DNA of 64,000 nucleotides from Welwitschia mirabilis (GCA_051453625.1 JBOZIK010000001.1:140229527-140293526), one strand, 5' to 3'. Shown: positions 34,441 through 47,906, counted from the first letter of the stretch. Notes: generated from the letters alone by a model not told the origin. Numbers and translations: made by a program.

Positions 34441-35740
34441 AAAGTCCTCCTCATCGAGGGAAATCTCTAAAATAAATTCTTCTACTATGTTCATAGTTGT
34501 ATCTAAATATCTTTGATATAATTTCAACCATTGCTTATTAATCTTCTGAATCTCTTTAGTTTCTAAGTTTAAAATTTTAACTGAGCCATTAAGATGCACT
34601 TTCTATGCAAGGTAAGAACTTAACTATTTAGAGATCAAATTGTTATTCAAAAGATGAAATCTAGTATTATATAATAAGACAAGTTAACCAGGTTTAAACT
34701 TTTTATAAAAAATCTTTTTATCATGTTTAAACTTTGCTTGGGCTTTATGAATTAATTAATAATGTATGGCATAAGTTCCTTTTTTATAAAAATTGTCTAA
34801 TTAGACTAATCTATATTTAAGGTTTTCATTAAAATCCATAAGATTAAGTTGATAAGATGCACAATAAGAATTATAACATACATCAACTAGTAAAACACAA
34901 ACTTTATCATATACAAGTTCATAAGGTGAAACACCAAGAGAAGTACATCAAGTTGTATGACACACCTAAAGTACATCATTATGTTTAGAGGCCCAAGACT
35001 TTTTATTAACAAAGATAAGTCTTTATAACACTTTCTTTATTTCTTTATTAGCATTTTTAACCTGTCCATTAATCTAAGGATGATAACATAAGCTATTCTA
35101 TGTTCTATACCAATGGATAAAAGAAGTTTCTTAAAAATTTTATTAATGAAATGAGTACCCTAATTACTAATGATAACTGTAGAAAAATCAAATCTTTGGA
35201 AGGTATGAGTTTTAAGAAAATAACAAGTAGTTTAGGCATCATTCAAAGAACTATATATGGCTCAACCTATTTAGTCACGTAATCCATAGCCACTAAAATG
35301 TAATGTTTATTAAACGAAGGCGGATGAATAGAGCCTATGAAATTAATACCCTAATAATCAAAAGGCTTACACTCAAGAATAGGTCTAAAGGACATTTCTT
35401 ATGAATGAACAAAGCTATCATAATGTTGACAAGGATTATACATTTTAGCAAAATTTAAAAAATCATGGAAAAGAAAAGGCCAGTAAAAACCAGAATGAAG
35501 GATTTTCATCAGTGTTTTATCTCCACTAAAATGTCCTTCACAAATACCACCATAACAAAGATGAAGGATGTCAGGTATCTTCTAATTAGGCATACATTTT
35601 CTCATGATTTAATCTTTACACCTATAGTACAAATGTGACTCTATCCCCTCATAGTCACCTATCCTATGGAGAAAATATTTGCATTAATTATAGGTCCAAT
35701 GTTGGATGTTTTTATGTTCACAAGATAGTTAATAATATCA
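34441..35740 (-). pseudogene. Gypsy-2 integrase
   Basis: Collinear with the Gypsy-1 integrase at DNA level. 34680-34760 matches 15150-15220 (CCAGGTTTAAACT, AATCTTTTTATCATG), 34900-34930 matches 15370-15400 (ACTTTATCATATACAAGTTC), and 35440-35640 matches 15900-16080. The minus strand around 35640-35680 gives the SIGDYEGIE-type segment in single copy. Stops are dense. Confidence 0.75.
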
Positions 35741-36420
35741 ACATATGAAGGAGGAGGATAAGAAGAAGAAACAGTGAAAAGATGCTCATCAGGTAATGAA
35801 TCATCAATAAATGAATCATCTAGAGGAGAAGAAAGTTGAGATAAGTGATTAGCAACCTAGTTACATTTTCCTTATTTATCTATGATGGTGAAGTTAAATT
35901 CTTATATAAAAAGGATCCATCTGATAAAATGTGTACTAGAAACTTTCTTGGTTATAAGGTAATGAATGAAAGAATGATCGATGTAAACATTTATGTAAAA
36001 AACCAAAACATAATGTCTAAGAGAATTAAGGCAAAAAATAATGTCTAGAATCTATTTCTCTATGGTGGTATAATTCATTTTAACTCTAAAAGAAGATTTC
36101 CTATGGTAATATATAACTTTTAAATCATTCTCATATTTCTAACAAATAATCCCACCCACGATAAAATTATTTACATCACATATAAGCTTAAAATCTAATT
36201 TCCAATTAGGTCCTATTACTATAGAAGCATAAGACAACTTACATTTAAGCCTATCGAAAGCAAGTTGACAAGATTTATTCCATTTAAATTTGTCTTCTTT
36301 CTCTAGTAACAAGTGAAGGGATTTACAAATATTAGAATAATAAATAATGAACTAATAGTAAAAACCACAATAACTAAGAAATGATCAAACCTATTTAACA
36401 TTTTTATGGACTTAAGTTTT
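35741..36420 (-). pseudogene. Gypsy-2 RNase H
   Basis: Minus-strand pieces around 35880-36110 correspond to the YLLG..YIDHS and RWIL segments (GATGGTGAAGTTAAATTCTT parallels the Gypsy-1 line ATGGTAAGATTAAATTCTTG at 16418). Heavily interrupted. Identified mostly by collinearity with Gypsy-1. Confidence 0.7.
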
Positions 36421-37040
36421 GCATGATACTAACTTTAGAAGCATCCATTCTAATCCCCTCTCTTGAGATATGGTGACTTAAAACAATGCTACTTTCTATA
36501 CAAAATAGATCTTTTCCTAACTTATGTGAAGGTCACTAGAAATGAAATGGTCTAAGACTTTTTCTAAATGATCTAATATTTTTTTTAAAAGTTTTAGCAT
36601 AAATAGAAAAGTAATTCATAAAAATATCAATGGAAGCCTCAAGAATATTAGAAACGATATCCATCATAGCACGCTAAAAGTACCAAAAGCATTACAAATT
36701 CAAAAAGGCATGCATCTAAAAGATAAAGTACCAAAAGGAGCAGTAAAAATGGTTTTGGCTTAGTCCTCACTAGTAATGAAAACTTGGTTATAACCCCTAT
36801 AACCATCAAGAAAATAGTAAAAAGCATAATCCTAAATTTTATCAATAATCTGATCAAGAAAAGCGAAGAACAGTGGTCTTTTTCAGTTTTCCCATCATTT
36901 TTAGGAACTACCATCAAGGGGCTAACCCACTCACTATAAGCAATGGAGTAAGTGATTCTAGAATCCATTATTTTTATGATTTCATCTTTTACAATTTTTT
37001 TAAGGGCTATCTTGAGTCTATGTTAGGGTTACCTCATAGG
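36421..37040 (-). pseudogene. Gypsy-2 reverse transcriptase
   Basis: Minus strand: YSEWVSPLMVVPKNDGK (in the open piece 36648-36968), DKIQDYAFYYFLDGYRGYNQ, KTIFTAPFGTLSFRCMPF and IDIFMNYFSIY. The catalytic box is FMNY at 36611-36622 where FMDD is expected, so both Asp residues are gone. Inactive. Confidence 0.85.
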
Positions 37041-37599
37041 TTTAGTGCTTTCTTTAAGGTAGATTTTATATTGCATAATGGAAGTGGGTATGGCTATCAA
37101 ATTAATTATGGGACCAAGAAAACACATTTATCTTAGATTTTATAAGAGAGATAAGAGTCAATTCTTATTAAGGGGTAAGGTTTTTATTAATAATCAAGGG
37201 TTTGTTTAGGTCACTATTCAAGAAAATTTATTTCAGTCCACTATCTAAAGGTTTTACATTTAAGTTTAAGATCACTTTTTTAGTTCTTGGAAAATTTTCA
37301 AGATAACACATCATTATCTCAAACTATTATATAGATGTCAGTAGTGCACGAAAGCCCTTAAAATAAGAAAACTTAACTTTGTTAAATTTTCAAACTTTTA
37401 CATAGTTAACAAACTCTAACTCTCTACTCTTCACATCATAAATCTTAGTTGTTAGATGGTCAAAATCAAGTTGATTATCAAAAACATATAGGTAGTCTAT
37501 TTTCAATTTATCATCAAATAAGGTTAGTTCATGAAGTATGAATCATCTTTTCTTAAATGAATGGAGCTGTAAAAATAGAGTTTACCTAATGTTTTTCTT

Positions 37600-38060
37600 C
37601 AAACTTAAATCATTACCTAAATCTTTTTTAGCCACATCAAATACTCTTATTGAAAATTGTTTATTCCTAAAATGACACTTCATCAATCTAGTTCTTGTAT
37701 CTATAATATAGTAAACTATTTTATAGAAAGCTCTAGAAGTAAGGGATATTCACCATGATGTTCAACTTTTAAACCCATAATATTAATGTGTTAAAATCTT
37801 CTTCTATCTTAATAACTAAGTCCTTAATCATACCTAATGAGTTTTTCAGAGAAGTATCAACTAACTCTAATATAATACATGTAGGTTCTACTCGTTCTTC
37901 CAAACTAAGTCTCTAACAAATGTGCAAGGGCATGATGTTGATAGTAGCTTTAATATCTATTAATGATTTTTTAATCCTAGTTTCCTTCTAAAGTGACATT
38001 CATAGTTGTCATCCCTAGATCTTTAAACTTTGAACATTTTTTATGAATTAAATTGCTAAT
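37600..38060 (-). pseudogene. Gypsy-2 aspartic protease
   Basis: Minus strand: DIKATINIMPLHIC (active family members have Asp-x-Gly-Ala; Asp kept, Gly replaced by Lys), then EERVEPT, ILELVDTSLKNSLG and IKDLVIKIEEDF. Collinear with the Gypsy-1 protease at 18150-18509. Confidence 0.8.
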
Positions 38061-39984
38061 ATATTAAGCTAGAAAGACTTTACTAGGGATGGTTTATTTT
38101 TTCCCTTCTTATCAAGTCTTTCCATAGCTTAAAATACTTAAGGTTTTTTGGAAAAAGTTTCCAAAATGATAAGTCGATACTCACATTTTACATTAAGGCT
38201 ATTAAATGATCATCAAAAACAAGGTTTGTATTAAGCCTATTAAGCCATAGGATAGAAAGTTTCTTTTATAAAGGATCTTTCTTTTTGTTACTCAATGAAA
38301 AAGGGAAAGAATGGTTTTATAAGATTTCTATGTCGTCTTCCTCATCATTTTTGTCACTTTATGATGTTGAAGCCTTATGGGTATGAGGATTTATTTCATT
38401 TCCAATTCTTGTCATCATATTACAATCTTTTGTTACTTTATTTAGGTTTAGTAAAGGTTGAATTACAAGATATCCTTGTGGTCTTTGGTTGATAAGCATA
38501 GTTTATTGTAGGATACTCATAAGGTTTTTAATATTGGTGTTTGTCTTTTTAATATTTGAGTTTGTTTTTTCTTATGATTTTATTAACTCCTTAATAAAAT
38601 TATTAAGAGGATCACTATAGTTTTGGGAGTTGGATAAGTTTTCCAAGTTGTTTGAGTTCTTATATTGGAATTTTATGTTATTAGATCTATTCTTAAAAGA
38701 CTGGAAGGAAGGATGGTTTATTGAAAAATTTCTAGAGTTGGATTGTTCACTCATACTATGATGAAAGTTGTTGTGATTTTGGACTTGCCTTTAATTTTGG
38801 TTTTGGTTATAGTTTAAAGATCTTGAATTAAAGGTAGAAACTTCCTTATAACTTTTATCTTTGTAAGCTAAAAGGAAGGAACATTCTTTTATAACATGAT
38901 AACTATTCTCACATAAATCATAGGTAGGAAATATAGCTTCATTCTTCTCGGTTGCCACCTTTGCATCTAGAATTATTTATATATACTTTTCTAAGGTATG
39001 AAATCCTTTATAATATTGGTTGGTTTATTTTTTGTTCTTATTTAATTTTTCTCATGTTTTACCTCTTTTATATCTTTAATGATTTGGCCTACAGTTTAGT
39101 TTTCTATAGGTAAGGGTTTAGGCCATCTTTGACTCACTTCTATCAAGTCTTCTAACACTTTTCAAGAATAATATAAGGTTTGGTTTAATAAGTTGCTTTC
39201 ACACAAAAAATATACAAGTTACTTTGTGTGCCTATTTAATTCACTGTAAAAGTAGTCAACAAGTTCTTTCTATGAAAAGACATCTACAAGATTAAAGCAA
39301 CAAAGAATCTCTCATAGGCGGAAGTATAATCTTTGTTAAGCATTTATTAGAAGTTGGTAACTTATTATTATATTTTTGGAGGTTTCACTCATAAATCTCC
39401 TAATAAATGCTTCTTGAACTTGAAGATTTTAAGCTTTTGTGGGGAATCTTTCTAAGCTATAATTTTGCTTTATCTTTTAAAGTGATGGAGAATATAACCA
39501 TGTAGGTTCTATTACTTATATATTTTTTTTCCCATTTTTGAAAGTGAGAACTAGTTTTTCTATACTGGTAATGTGTTGCAAGGGATTTTAATTAGGTTCA
39601 CCACTAAAGGTAGGACAGGCATTTAGATTATAAAGCTTAACATTATCTCCTAGAGATAAGTCAAATGAAGTTTGGACTTTTCTTATTTGCTATAAGATCT
39701 CTAAGGTGATATTAACATTGGTATAAGCAAAAGTGGTTATAGGGGTTCCAATGATAAGAGGTGAATTTAATGAGATAGGCTACTTTTGATTTGGGATGAC
39801 ATAGACATGATAACAAAATCAAACTCTACAGAAATGAAAGTATAAATCGTACGAAATTTTAAATCCTACATACCTTTGTTGTTTTAGCTATTTTAATTTC
39901 CAGATCTATCAAACATTCTTGGATATTTTTAGCAGTAAATAGTCGCTCTCTCTAGTATTTTTGTTTCTTACTAGATTTTACCAT
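38061..39984 (-). pseudogene. Gypsy-2 gag
   Basis: The start codon is taken at 39982-39984: MVKSSKKQKY, then a TAG, then RERL, paralleling MVNSTKKIKYQRER of Gypsy-1. The C-terminal part (38572-38754) is Asn/Ser/Gln-rich (NSRNFSINHPSFQSFKNRSN), in the place of the nucleic-acid binding region, without a clear CCHC knuckle. Frames change several times. Confidence 0.75.
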
Positions 39985-40440
39985 TCATACTCAGTCTTAG
40001 ATGTACAAAATGTCATTACTATAGTTATCTAGACAATATCTTGGATGATAGAAAACACAAGAACTACAAAAAAGGAAAAAGTAAAAAATAGAAATGAAAG
40101 ACAAACATAGATCGAAAACCTTAAAAATAGGCTATCATCCTCCTGCATCATCTAGATGATAGAGGGGATGATGGGAAGAAAATCCTAAAATTTTTTTAAC
40201 AAAAACCTAAAATAGAAAACTCATGGCACAGAGGCTGTTGTTTTCGCATGTCATCTGGAAGATGACATTGATGACTAACTTTTTATTGTAGAATAGAAAG
40301 AAGACTTTTATTCTAAAAATAGAAAAGTGACATAGCAAAAAGGAAAAACCTATGATACTACAGATAATGGTACACCATTACTATAGTAGAACCCAAACCG
40401 AAATACTTACTGAAGTAATGATAACTCTTGAACTCCAAGC
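39985..40440 (-). other. Gypsy-2 leader with palindromic motifs
   Basis: Non-coding. Three motif copies: near 40013-40055 (TCATTACTATAGTTATCTAG..GGATGATAG), 40132-40176 (CTATCATCCTCCTGC, then ATCATCTAGATGAT, then AGAGGGGATGATGG) and 40246-40275 (TGTCATCTGGAAGATGACAT). ATCATCTAGATGAT at 40147-40160 is a perfect 14-base palindrome. Confidence 0.65.
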
Positions 40441-40466
40441 AGCCTTTCCTAGTAATGGTGCCAAGA
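40441..40466 (-). other. Gypsy-2 primer-binding site
   Basis: The minus strand right after the LTR reads TCTTGGCACCATTACTAGG, aligned with the Gypsy-1 site and the TGGCGCCGTTGCC consensus of the Athila/Tat group. Confidence 0.7.
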
Positions 40467-41416
40467 TGTTGTAGTGTGTATTTATGTAACATTTATGTCC
40501 TAAGTAGAATTCTATTAATCACAAAGAATAATGTACAAACATAACACTTTAATATAGATGACAGTAACTCAAATGTCATAATCTGTCAAAGGCTAAAGTA
40601 GAAAATAAGAGAGTCCACAAAGAGATATTTGCACCCTAATCTATAGAAATAACCAGTAATGCATGAAAGTAAATATAACACACTTACACAAAGCTTATCT
40701 AGGAAAAGAAAATAATAATGCATATAATCTATACTAACCAAGCACAACCTTGATAAAGGTTACCTTCATAACCTATATCACTAGAGAAACTATCATTGAA
40801 TCAAAAGTAACATAAGCTATGAGGATGAAAAACAATCATACATTAAAAGTATAAAAGGAAATTTTTTTAATATTAAGTTTCTAGTAATATCTGTGTTACA
40901 AAGTAGTCACACCTCAATGGAGGAAATGCTACCAAACACCAAGGAAATGTCTCCCTGAAATTAAAGGATGGATATATGGCCCTTTCATCTTCTATCATAA
41001 GAATTTCATATGCAAATAAAGACAAAAAGGAGTTGAGCATAAGATATCTATTTATTGACTCAATTACATAACATGCAAGGAAAAAATAGAAGATACAAGT
41101 GGCAGAAGTTAGGTGAATTTTTAATACAGACATTAAAATAGTATCATCCAGCTAGTCATCCAGATGATGAGATGGATGATGGCCTTAGATAATTCTTAAA
41201 TTCTTGCATAAGCCTCAATGTTTTATAGGAAGTTATCTTTAGAAATTTAAAGTATTTAGATTATTCAAAATGCTATAAATTATTATGAAAATTGCATGTT
41301 TTTATCCTTTTCATCTTAACTCTCTATTATCATAGAAATCAAGCATTTACCTATCTATTTAGCTAAAAAACTACTTAAAATACCCTATCAAATATGTGTA
41401 AGTTGGTAGCGCAACA
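40467..41416 (-). repeat. Gypsy-2 5' LTR
   Basis: Starts TGTTGTAGTGTGTATTTATG beside the PBS, ends GTAGCGCAACA. 950 bp, shorter than the 3' LTR (1100 bp), so one has an indel. Contains the motif pair ATCATCCAGCTAGTCATCCA / GATGATGAGATGGATGATGG at 41143-41184. Confidence 0.8.
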
Positions 41417-42779
41417 ATCACATAATCCCTTTTAATATTAAATAAAAAGTGTAAAAGCCTTTGCGTCCCTTATGCAAGAGTCATACTCTTTAGATTATGG
41501 TTACAACTTTTACTTAATTAATAAGTATTTCTCATTAATTTAATACTGGCATATTTAAATTAATATAGAATATACATCATCTTACTCAAATTGATAACTA
41601 CTTCATTTATTACATAATGATTTTAACATGTAAAATAACACATAGGTATTATATTAATATTTTGGATTTGTAGCATGTATGTGATACCCTCTTCTTTCTT
41701 ATTCTAATTAATCACTCATTTTCCCTTTTTTTTCTTATTTATTATTATTACCTAATAGACCCAATGGAACTTAGGATCAAATTTTACTTACTCCTTTATT
41801 AGCACTTTTATATTCTAATAGAAATAAATCATATTAATATTAAATATTTACCTATAACTAATTTCTAGATTATTTTTTTTTTCTAAATACTAGTAATATC
41901 ATAAGTTTGTGTCCTTCATTTCTTTCTAGCTTTGTCACATAAAAAGATATGTTATAAATAGTTAAGGAGATGTAAACTTATTATAAACATACATGAATAA
42001 TTTTAAGGATAATACCTAACAACTATAATAGAAGGTTGTAACTCCCATTAATGGCATTCCAGCTTGATATCTAACTACCATGTGGACATGATTTGATTGC
42101 TCTTTAGGTTTTAAACTATGCAAACATGATTGGTTCAACTCCATAAGCTTACAATTAATCTAGATATACTTATTATATAAGTTATAGGTAATATGTGAGG
42201 TGTATGCATCCTTACAAATGACCCACACTTCTTTGAAACATTTCTACATGGTCCAACATGATTCATCAATACTAAAGGCTCAACATATTAAGTTGAAAAA
42301 ATTTCATACATGGGTAGGATAGGAGAGTGATGATCAAATCCACTTTCAAAATGGTATTGTAAAAAAAATTCAATGCAACCCACCTTCATGACGAAATCCA
42401 AGTATAGGGATGTAAATTATTAGCATTATCTTGATTTAGTGCTATTTAATAAATATACTATACAAATGCATGCATAAAATTCTAACTAATGTAGACATTT
42501 AATGGATTATTTATTTAGTTATAATGATTCTAATCATCATTAAGTTCATTTTATAGGAATAATCATAAAAGATAAAATAAGCATACTAGAATATCTCTAT
42601 ATTCAAGATTAGAATAATGAAAAACTGAATAAAAAATATTATTTTTTTCTTTCTTTAAATAATAATAAAATANNNNNNNNNNNNNNNNNNNNNNNNNNNN
42701 NNNNNNNNNNNNNNNNNNNNNNNNNNNNNNNNNNNNNNNNNNNNNNNNNNNNNNNNNNNNNNNNNNNNNNNNCTTTGGT
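41417..42779. other. Unassigned region with N gap
   Basis: No motif recognised on either strand. 42673-42772 is a 100-N gap. Could be the host flank of Gypsy-2. Confidence 0.45.
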
Positions 42780-44600
42780 CTGATCATTCATTTTATCTAT
42801 AGCATATTCATAACCATTGCCTTATTGAATGGAATTTTTCAAACATTAATTCATGCATTTTTCACATCAAGTAATGTTATGATTTCTTTTATGGGATTTT
42901 GCAAAGTTAAAATATCAAATAGGTAAACTATATTTTGCTCTTATTACATTATGCTAATACTTTTTTATTTATTTTATTGTTTATTTTGTTATTTCAAAGT
43001 CATTACCATATTTTCATCATGTTTTTCTTACTTAGTTTTCAATAAAAGTAGATTTCTTACTTAGTTAAGTGTTCTTAATAAATTTTATTTTTAGTATTAT
43101 AGGCATTCCTCTTAATCATTTTTGTGATGAAATATTTTTATTATCCACCCTTTTTCTTTACTTGTCAGAATATTTCATAGATCTATATTCTTCAAATCTG
43201 ATATTACTTAGCTTTACACTTTATTTTTAAAGTTGTTCTAATATTCATTAGCTACCTTGTCACTCTTATCTACTTTCTTGGCTTTATTTTCCAATACGGG
43301 ACGTATTGCTTTTTCTTTGGGGGAGCAGAGATTCATTTTCATGGCTTATTTTCAAAATATTTTAACTTAATTTAGATATTTTATGAATTAAAATTTTTCA
43401 AAATTTTCATATACATTATTCATTACTTGTTATTTATCTATATGATGTGCTTTATCAGTCTATTTTATAATTTTAAACTTATTTTTTGAAAAATAAATTG
43501 GCTCGCAATTATGGTTTTCCATCTAGTTTTTATTAGGAACTAACAAAGGTTAAGTGAGAGGCTCTATTGTGCTACCAATTTATGGTTATTTGATGGGGTT
43601 TTATGAGTTGTTTCGCAAGACTTTTATATAGATTTAAGTGTAATTCTAAGGATTTTGGAGAAATGATAGAAAATCTTAGAAATGTGTAATTCTTATCTAA
43701 ATTTGATGTATTTAAGCATATTCTAATGCACAAAGATTTGAAGGAGGATTACTGATTAAAATACTAAGTCTTTTCTTGAAAACGTGATTAATAAGATCAT
43801 CATCTCTTATGTCATCCTCACAATAGAAAGGACAATGACACTTTGCTAACATGGACTACTAAATTATTTTGAGTCATCTTTTGTAATGAGCTATCATCCC
43901 TCTTGTTGTCTATATGATATCAGGATTACATTGACATGTAACTAACTTTGACAGTGACCTTTGACTATTTTATCCATTTCATTTATGTAAAAGAGTGCGT
44001 CTTGCCATGCCTTTCATTTTTCATTTTCTATTGTAAGTTGTTATAAATAAACCCCCCTTCAAATCTGCTTCTCATCTTTTATTGCAGTAGAAATTCTCAT
44101 GACAACAGATCGAACGATGGGAGACCCATCTTGAGTGTTGAAGAAAGACATTCCTTTGATGGATGGTTTTGTATTCTTTTTTGAAGCTCATCTATTTTGT
44201 AACCCAGATGTTATTACTCTTCTTAATACNNNNNNNNNNNNNNNNNNNNNNNNNNNNNNNNNNNNNNNNNNNNNNNNNNNNNNNNNNNNNNNNNNNNNNN
44301 NNNNNNNNNNNNNNNNNNNNNNNNNNNNNNNNNNNNNNNNNNNNNNNNNNNNNNNNNNNNNNNNNNNNNNNNNNNNNNNNNNNNNNNNNNNNNTTAGATT
44401 ATGTTGCATTTTTCATTTGCATTGTACCTTTTATTTCTTGCATTATTCTTTATTTCTAGTTTCTATTATTATTTCGTAAGGCAAGCTAAGTCTTGTCTCA
44501 TAGTTTTCAATATGAATATGACCTTTTGGGTCTACTCCCACTCATACTAGTGTGTTGTAGTATGTAAGATATTTATTTGTTTTATGAGTGACATGATCGA
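42780..44600 (+). mobile_element. Gypsy 3' UTR and LTR fragment, plus strand
   Basis: 42790-43564 matches the Gypsy-3 3' UTR (CATAACCATTGCCTTATTGA versus 61756 CATTACCTAATTGA; GGCTCGCAATTATGG versus GGCTCACAACCTAG at 62964). The purine-side sequence AAAGGTTAAGTGAGAGGCTC is followed at 43565 by the LTR start TATTGTGCTACC (TG decayed to TA). The LTR runs to about 44600 with a 164-N gap (44230-44393). A TATA-like ATAAATAAACC lies near 44044. No gag-pol precedes it, so this is a truncated 3' end. Confidence 0.65.
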
Positions 44601-47086
44601 ATCCTTTTGAAACTAAGCACTTACACATATATACCACAATAATAAGATACTATAGTTTCTCAATAATTCTCAAGAAGTAGGTAATGCTAATATTTCTATG
44701 ATGATCTTTAGATATTTCATGAGCTATATTTAATATATGACACCTTCTTTAATACTTTCAAATTGGCATGCTTTAAGTATTTCGTCTAAGTACTCCTTTT
44801 AAGACACTTGAATTATCCTATATTATTATGTAATTTTTATAACAACATAATGGTGTGCTTTACTTATATTTGATAATTTATAGTTTCATGCTAAGATCCT
44901 ATTAAAGTCTAATAATATTTGTTTATTTTATATGTTATTAGTACATCACCCACATGAAATGCCATATAAAGATCATGTTATATCGCATTCATATTTATAG
45001 AAAGTTTTACATCATGGGGTGATTTTCTTAAGGCTATGATTTCTATGTTTAGCCACTCCATTCTAACATGGAGAATATAGTGCTATATTTTAAATTTCTA
45101 TTTATTTCTTATAAATAAATTTATAAAGATATTAGATAATGTATTCCCTTTTATAATTAGTGCATAACTGAGAATTTTTGTGTCAAACCTTTTTTTGGGT
45201 CTATTTTCTAAAATATTAAAACTTTCTTCATGTGTCACTCTTGTTTTTGTATAGGAGACACTAAACCATATCATGCAAAATAATTTTTAACATAATAAAA
45301 AGGAGATAATCTCTCCATGACGGAAGTTTCGATTAATAAAACCAATATTTAAATGTACTAATCTAATTTATTTTTTATCTCATCTATTAACAAGTTTTAA
45401 TTCCATAGCCATCATCTATTTAGCTTTTAAATAACCTTACATTTACTAAGATCTTTTACATTTGTAAGACCTCCATAGCGTGGTCTTTAATATTACCATG
45501 GATTATATGTTAACATCACCAAGTATATAGTAACAAATAGTACTCATCCTAATGTTGGTTAGTGATATCTTATCTAAAGCAAATTAATACATTCTCTTAT
45601 TTTATGACAAAATCATCTCCATGGTAATGTTAGATAATACTTCATCATGCTAAGATCTCTTTTAAGAGCATGTCATAATCACACTACACACTAGACACTC
45701 AAACAAAGTTGTATTTTAATTATGAAGAAAATAGACATTATGTAATATAATATATCGACCACCATAACTTAGCATTATGGTATTAACATTTTCAAACATA
45801 AATAACTCCATCATGTAAAACATGTACTAACACATCCTATTCCATTCTAAAATTAATTAAAAATTTTTAACTATTACATACATCTTTAGTACTATAAGGG
45901 TCAATGTACCACTACATGTAATCATCAACAAAATCATTATCTTTCATTATATTAATATTATTGGTGAGTTCATTTATAAGACACGTGTTATCTTTAGTAA
46001 TGGAAATATAAACACTTTCCTCATGATCTATTTTTCCTTATTTTTATCCTTGTCATTCTTAAAGTATTTAGATTTATTTTTCTCATTATAATTTTTGTTC
46101 CATGGCTTATTGCATTTAGTTACTATGTATCTTGTGCATCCATAGTTGAAGCACTTATGCTCAAATCTTCACTTATTTTGATTCTTCTCTTGAACCACAA
46201 GTATTATGTCTTATGAACCTATGAAAGTTTTACTTTTTAAATACACCTCTTAAGTGTAAATTAGACTTTAACATAGTTTTATAGGATAAGGTATCAACAC
46301 CTTATTATACTATCATTGAGGTCATTATTTCTCTATAATCTAAAGTAAGTGAAAATAGAAAATAATACTTCAAGTTACTATCTACCAATTATTTTCCTTA
46401 TGTCATTAGTTCTTACTATAGATTGGTTAATCTCTATATTCTAATAACGATAGGATCAATATATTATGACATAGGTTTTCTAGTTTTAGAATGTGGGACA
46501 TAAACTAAGAATTATTATTAACATTATATACTTCTTTTGGCTTCTTCCACATCATAAAAATCATATAATCCCTACTTATTTTAGTGGTAATATGGGAATA
46601 CATGTTTATATGATACTATATTTTACATGCTTATCTAAAATTTGCCTTTTTTCTTTTGGACATTTCAAGTCTCTCATAGAAAACATTTCATATATATTTT
46701 GAATTTAGATATATTTCTATCATCTTTCTTCATGTTGAAAAAATTTCAAACCTCTTAGTCTCATTATTAGCATCATGGAAATATTTATTTCATAACTTGT
46801 TTCTTCCTTTGATAAAGATATTAGTTTTGGTAGGGATATAATGTATTTTTCTTAATAGAATTATTTGAAGAATTCTCTAAACTTCTTAATTTTATTAATT
46901 ATTTTCTTCTAATTCATTATCTTCTTATTCAAACTATCCATGTTAATTAATATACACAAGTATCATATTGAGTCTCGTAGATTAACTTTTATACCTTATA
47001 AGAATATCAGGTAATAATAATTTAGTGGATAAAAATTAAGTATCAAAGGTATAATATATAAGGGTAGTTAATAATACTATCACTGT
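44601..47086 (-). mobile_element. Copia-2, decayed Ty1/copia internal region
   Basis: Two landmarks are solid on the minus strand. Near 45030-45075, NGVAKHRNHSLKK corresponds to the QQNGVAERKNR box of copia integrase. At 46094-46170, KCFNYGCTRYIVTKC is a zinc-knuckle relic whose second Cys and His are replaced by Tyr. In between, degraded integrase and protease-like sequence is present with many frame changes. No RT was found, so the 3' half is missing. Gag sequence probably continues to about 47000. Confidence 0.55.
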
Positions 47087-47906
47087 AATGAGCCCAAAAT
47101 TTTATAGTTGAAATTATTTAAACTTGACACTCTAATATCAAATTACAATGACCACTTTTTAGTATCCAAAAACTACATTGTTGTTCTATTACTTAAATGT
47201 GACAACTCAAGTTTATTAGTTAAAAGCTTTAGACTCATCACTCTAATACCAAAATGTAAAACCTAAATTTTAAGGCAACTAAATCTTTGAAAGACCATAT
47301 AATGCTCATGAATTAATTGTCGTTTTCTATATTGGTATATTTGTATACACTTAACTAGAATTTAAAAATTTAGATTATCAAAACTAAGGTTTAACATTAT
47401 AAGTAAGTCCTCATATTACTACTTAACTTCCCTAAGGACCAAGACTTAATATTATAAATGTGATGGCTTTGGGAGGAAAAATATATTAGTTATCAAATAA
47501 GAGAGATAGATTAGCTTATAATTTAAATGAGTCTAATAGATTTTTATTCACATAATAAATAAGCCTAATATATTAACATTTATGCTAACTATAGTTGTTA
47601 ATTATCCTAAACATGTTATTGAAGTGAATTGACCACATGACTACTTCAAAAGGATTACCTACTTAAGACCACTTGTTCTATCATTCAATTTTGAAAGGAA
47701 GGGTATATTATATCTTTATAATCCTAATATACATGCATAATACTCTAAATATTCTTTAAAAAAAGGGTTTTGGGATGTTTGGAATACTTAAAATTGTACA
47801 TTCCACTAGATTTTCACTAACCAATTGAGAAATGCTAGCAATTATGTTAGTTCTCTCAATTTGCTTAACTATAATGACACCATGCTTACACAAGTTAAGG
47901 TTTATA
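47087..47906 (-). repeat. LTR-like direct repeat X, copy 1
   Basis: Starts TGTAATGAGCCCAAAATTTT. It corresponds block by block to 52851-53658 in the same orientation, up to ACACAAGTTAAGG. It contains two internal CTCTAATA(T/C)CAAA primer-site-like strings (about 47130 and 47240) each followed by TGTAA- or ACAATGACC-like sequence. Probably an LTR of a copia or chromovirus element. Confidence 0.6.

Larger units (their letters stand above)
29202..41416 (-). mobile_element. Gypsy-2, Ty3/gypsy retrotransposon with both LTRs
   Basis: Left LTR 29202-30301 and right LTR 40467-41416 share order and many blocks (TCATAATTCATCGAAGGC / TCATAATCTGTCAAAGGC; AAATATGTGTAAGTTG in both). Between them the minus strand encodes gag, protease, RT, RNase H and integrase, with an extra ORF before the 3' LTR. 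It is related to Gypsy-1 and Gypsy-3 but forms a separate subfamily by LTR sequence. The five bases outside the LTRs (ATTAA and ATCAC) agree at only three of five positions, so the target duplication is decayed or the ends are off. Confidence 0.85.

Noticed and set aside
43565-44600. Inverted pair with the Gypsy-2 5' LTR as a hairpin RNA source
   Set aside because: The fragment is in opposite orientation and nearby, but its LTR resembles Gypsy-3 more than Gypsy-2. The shared stretches are too short to argue for a stable hairpin.
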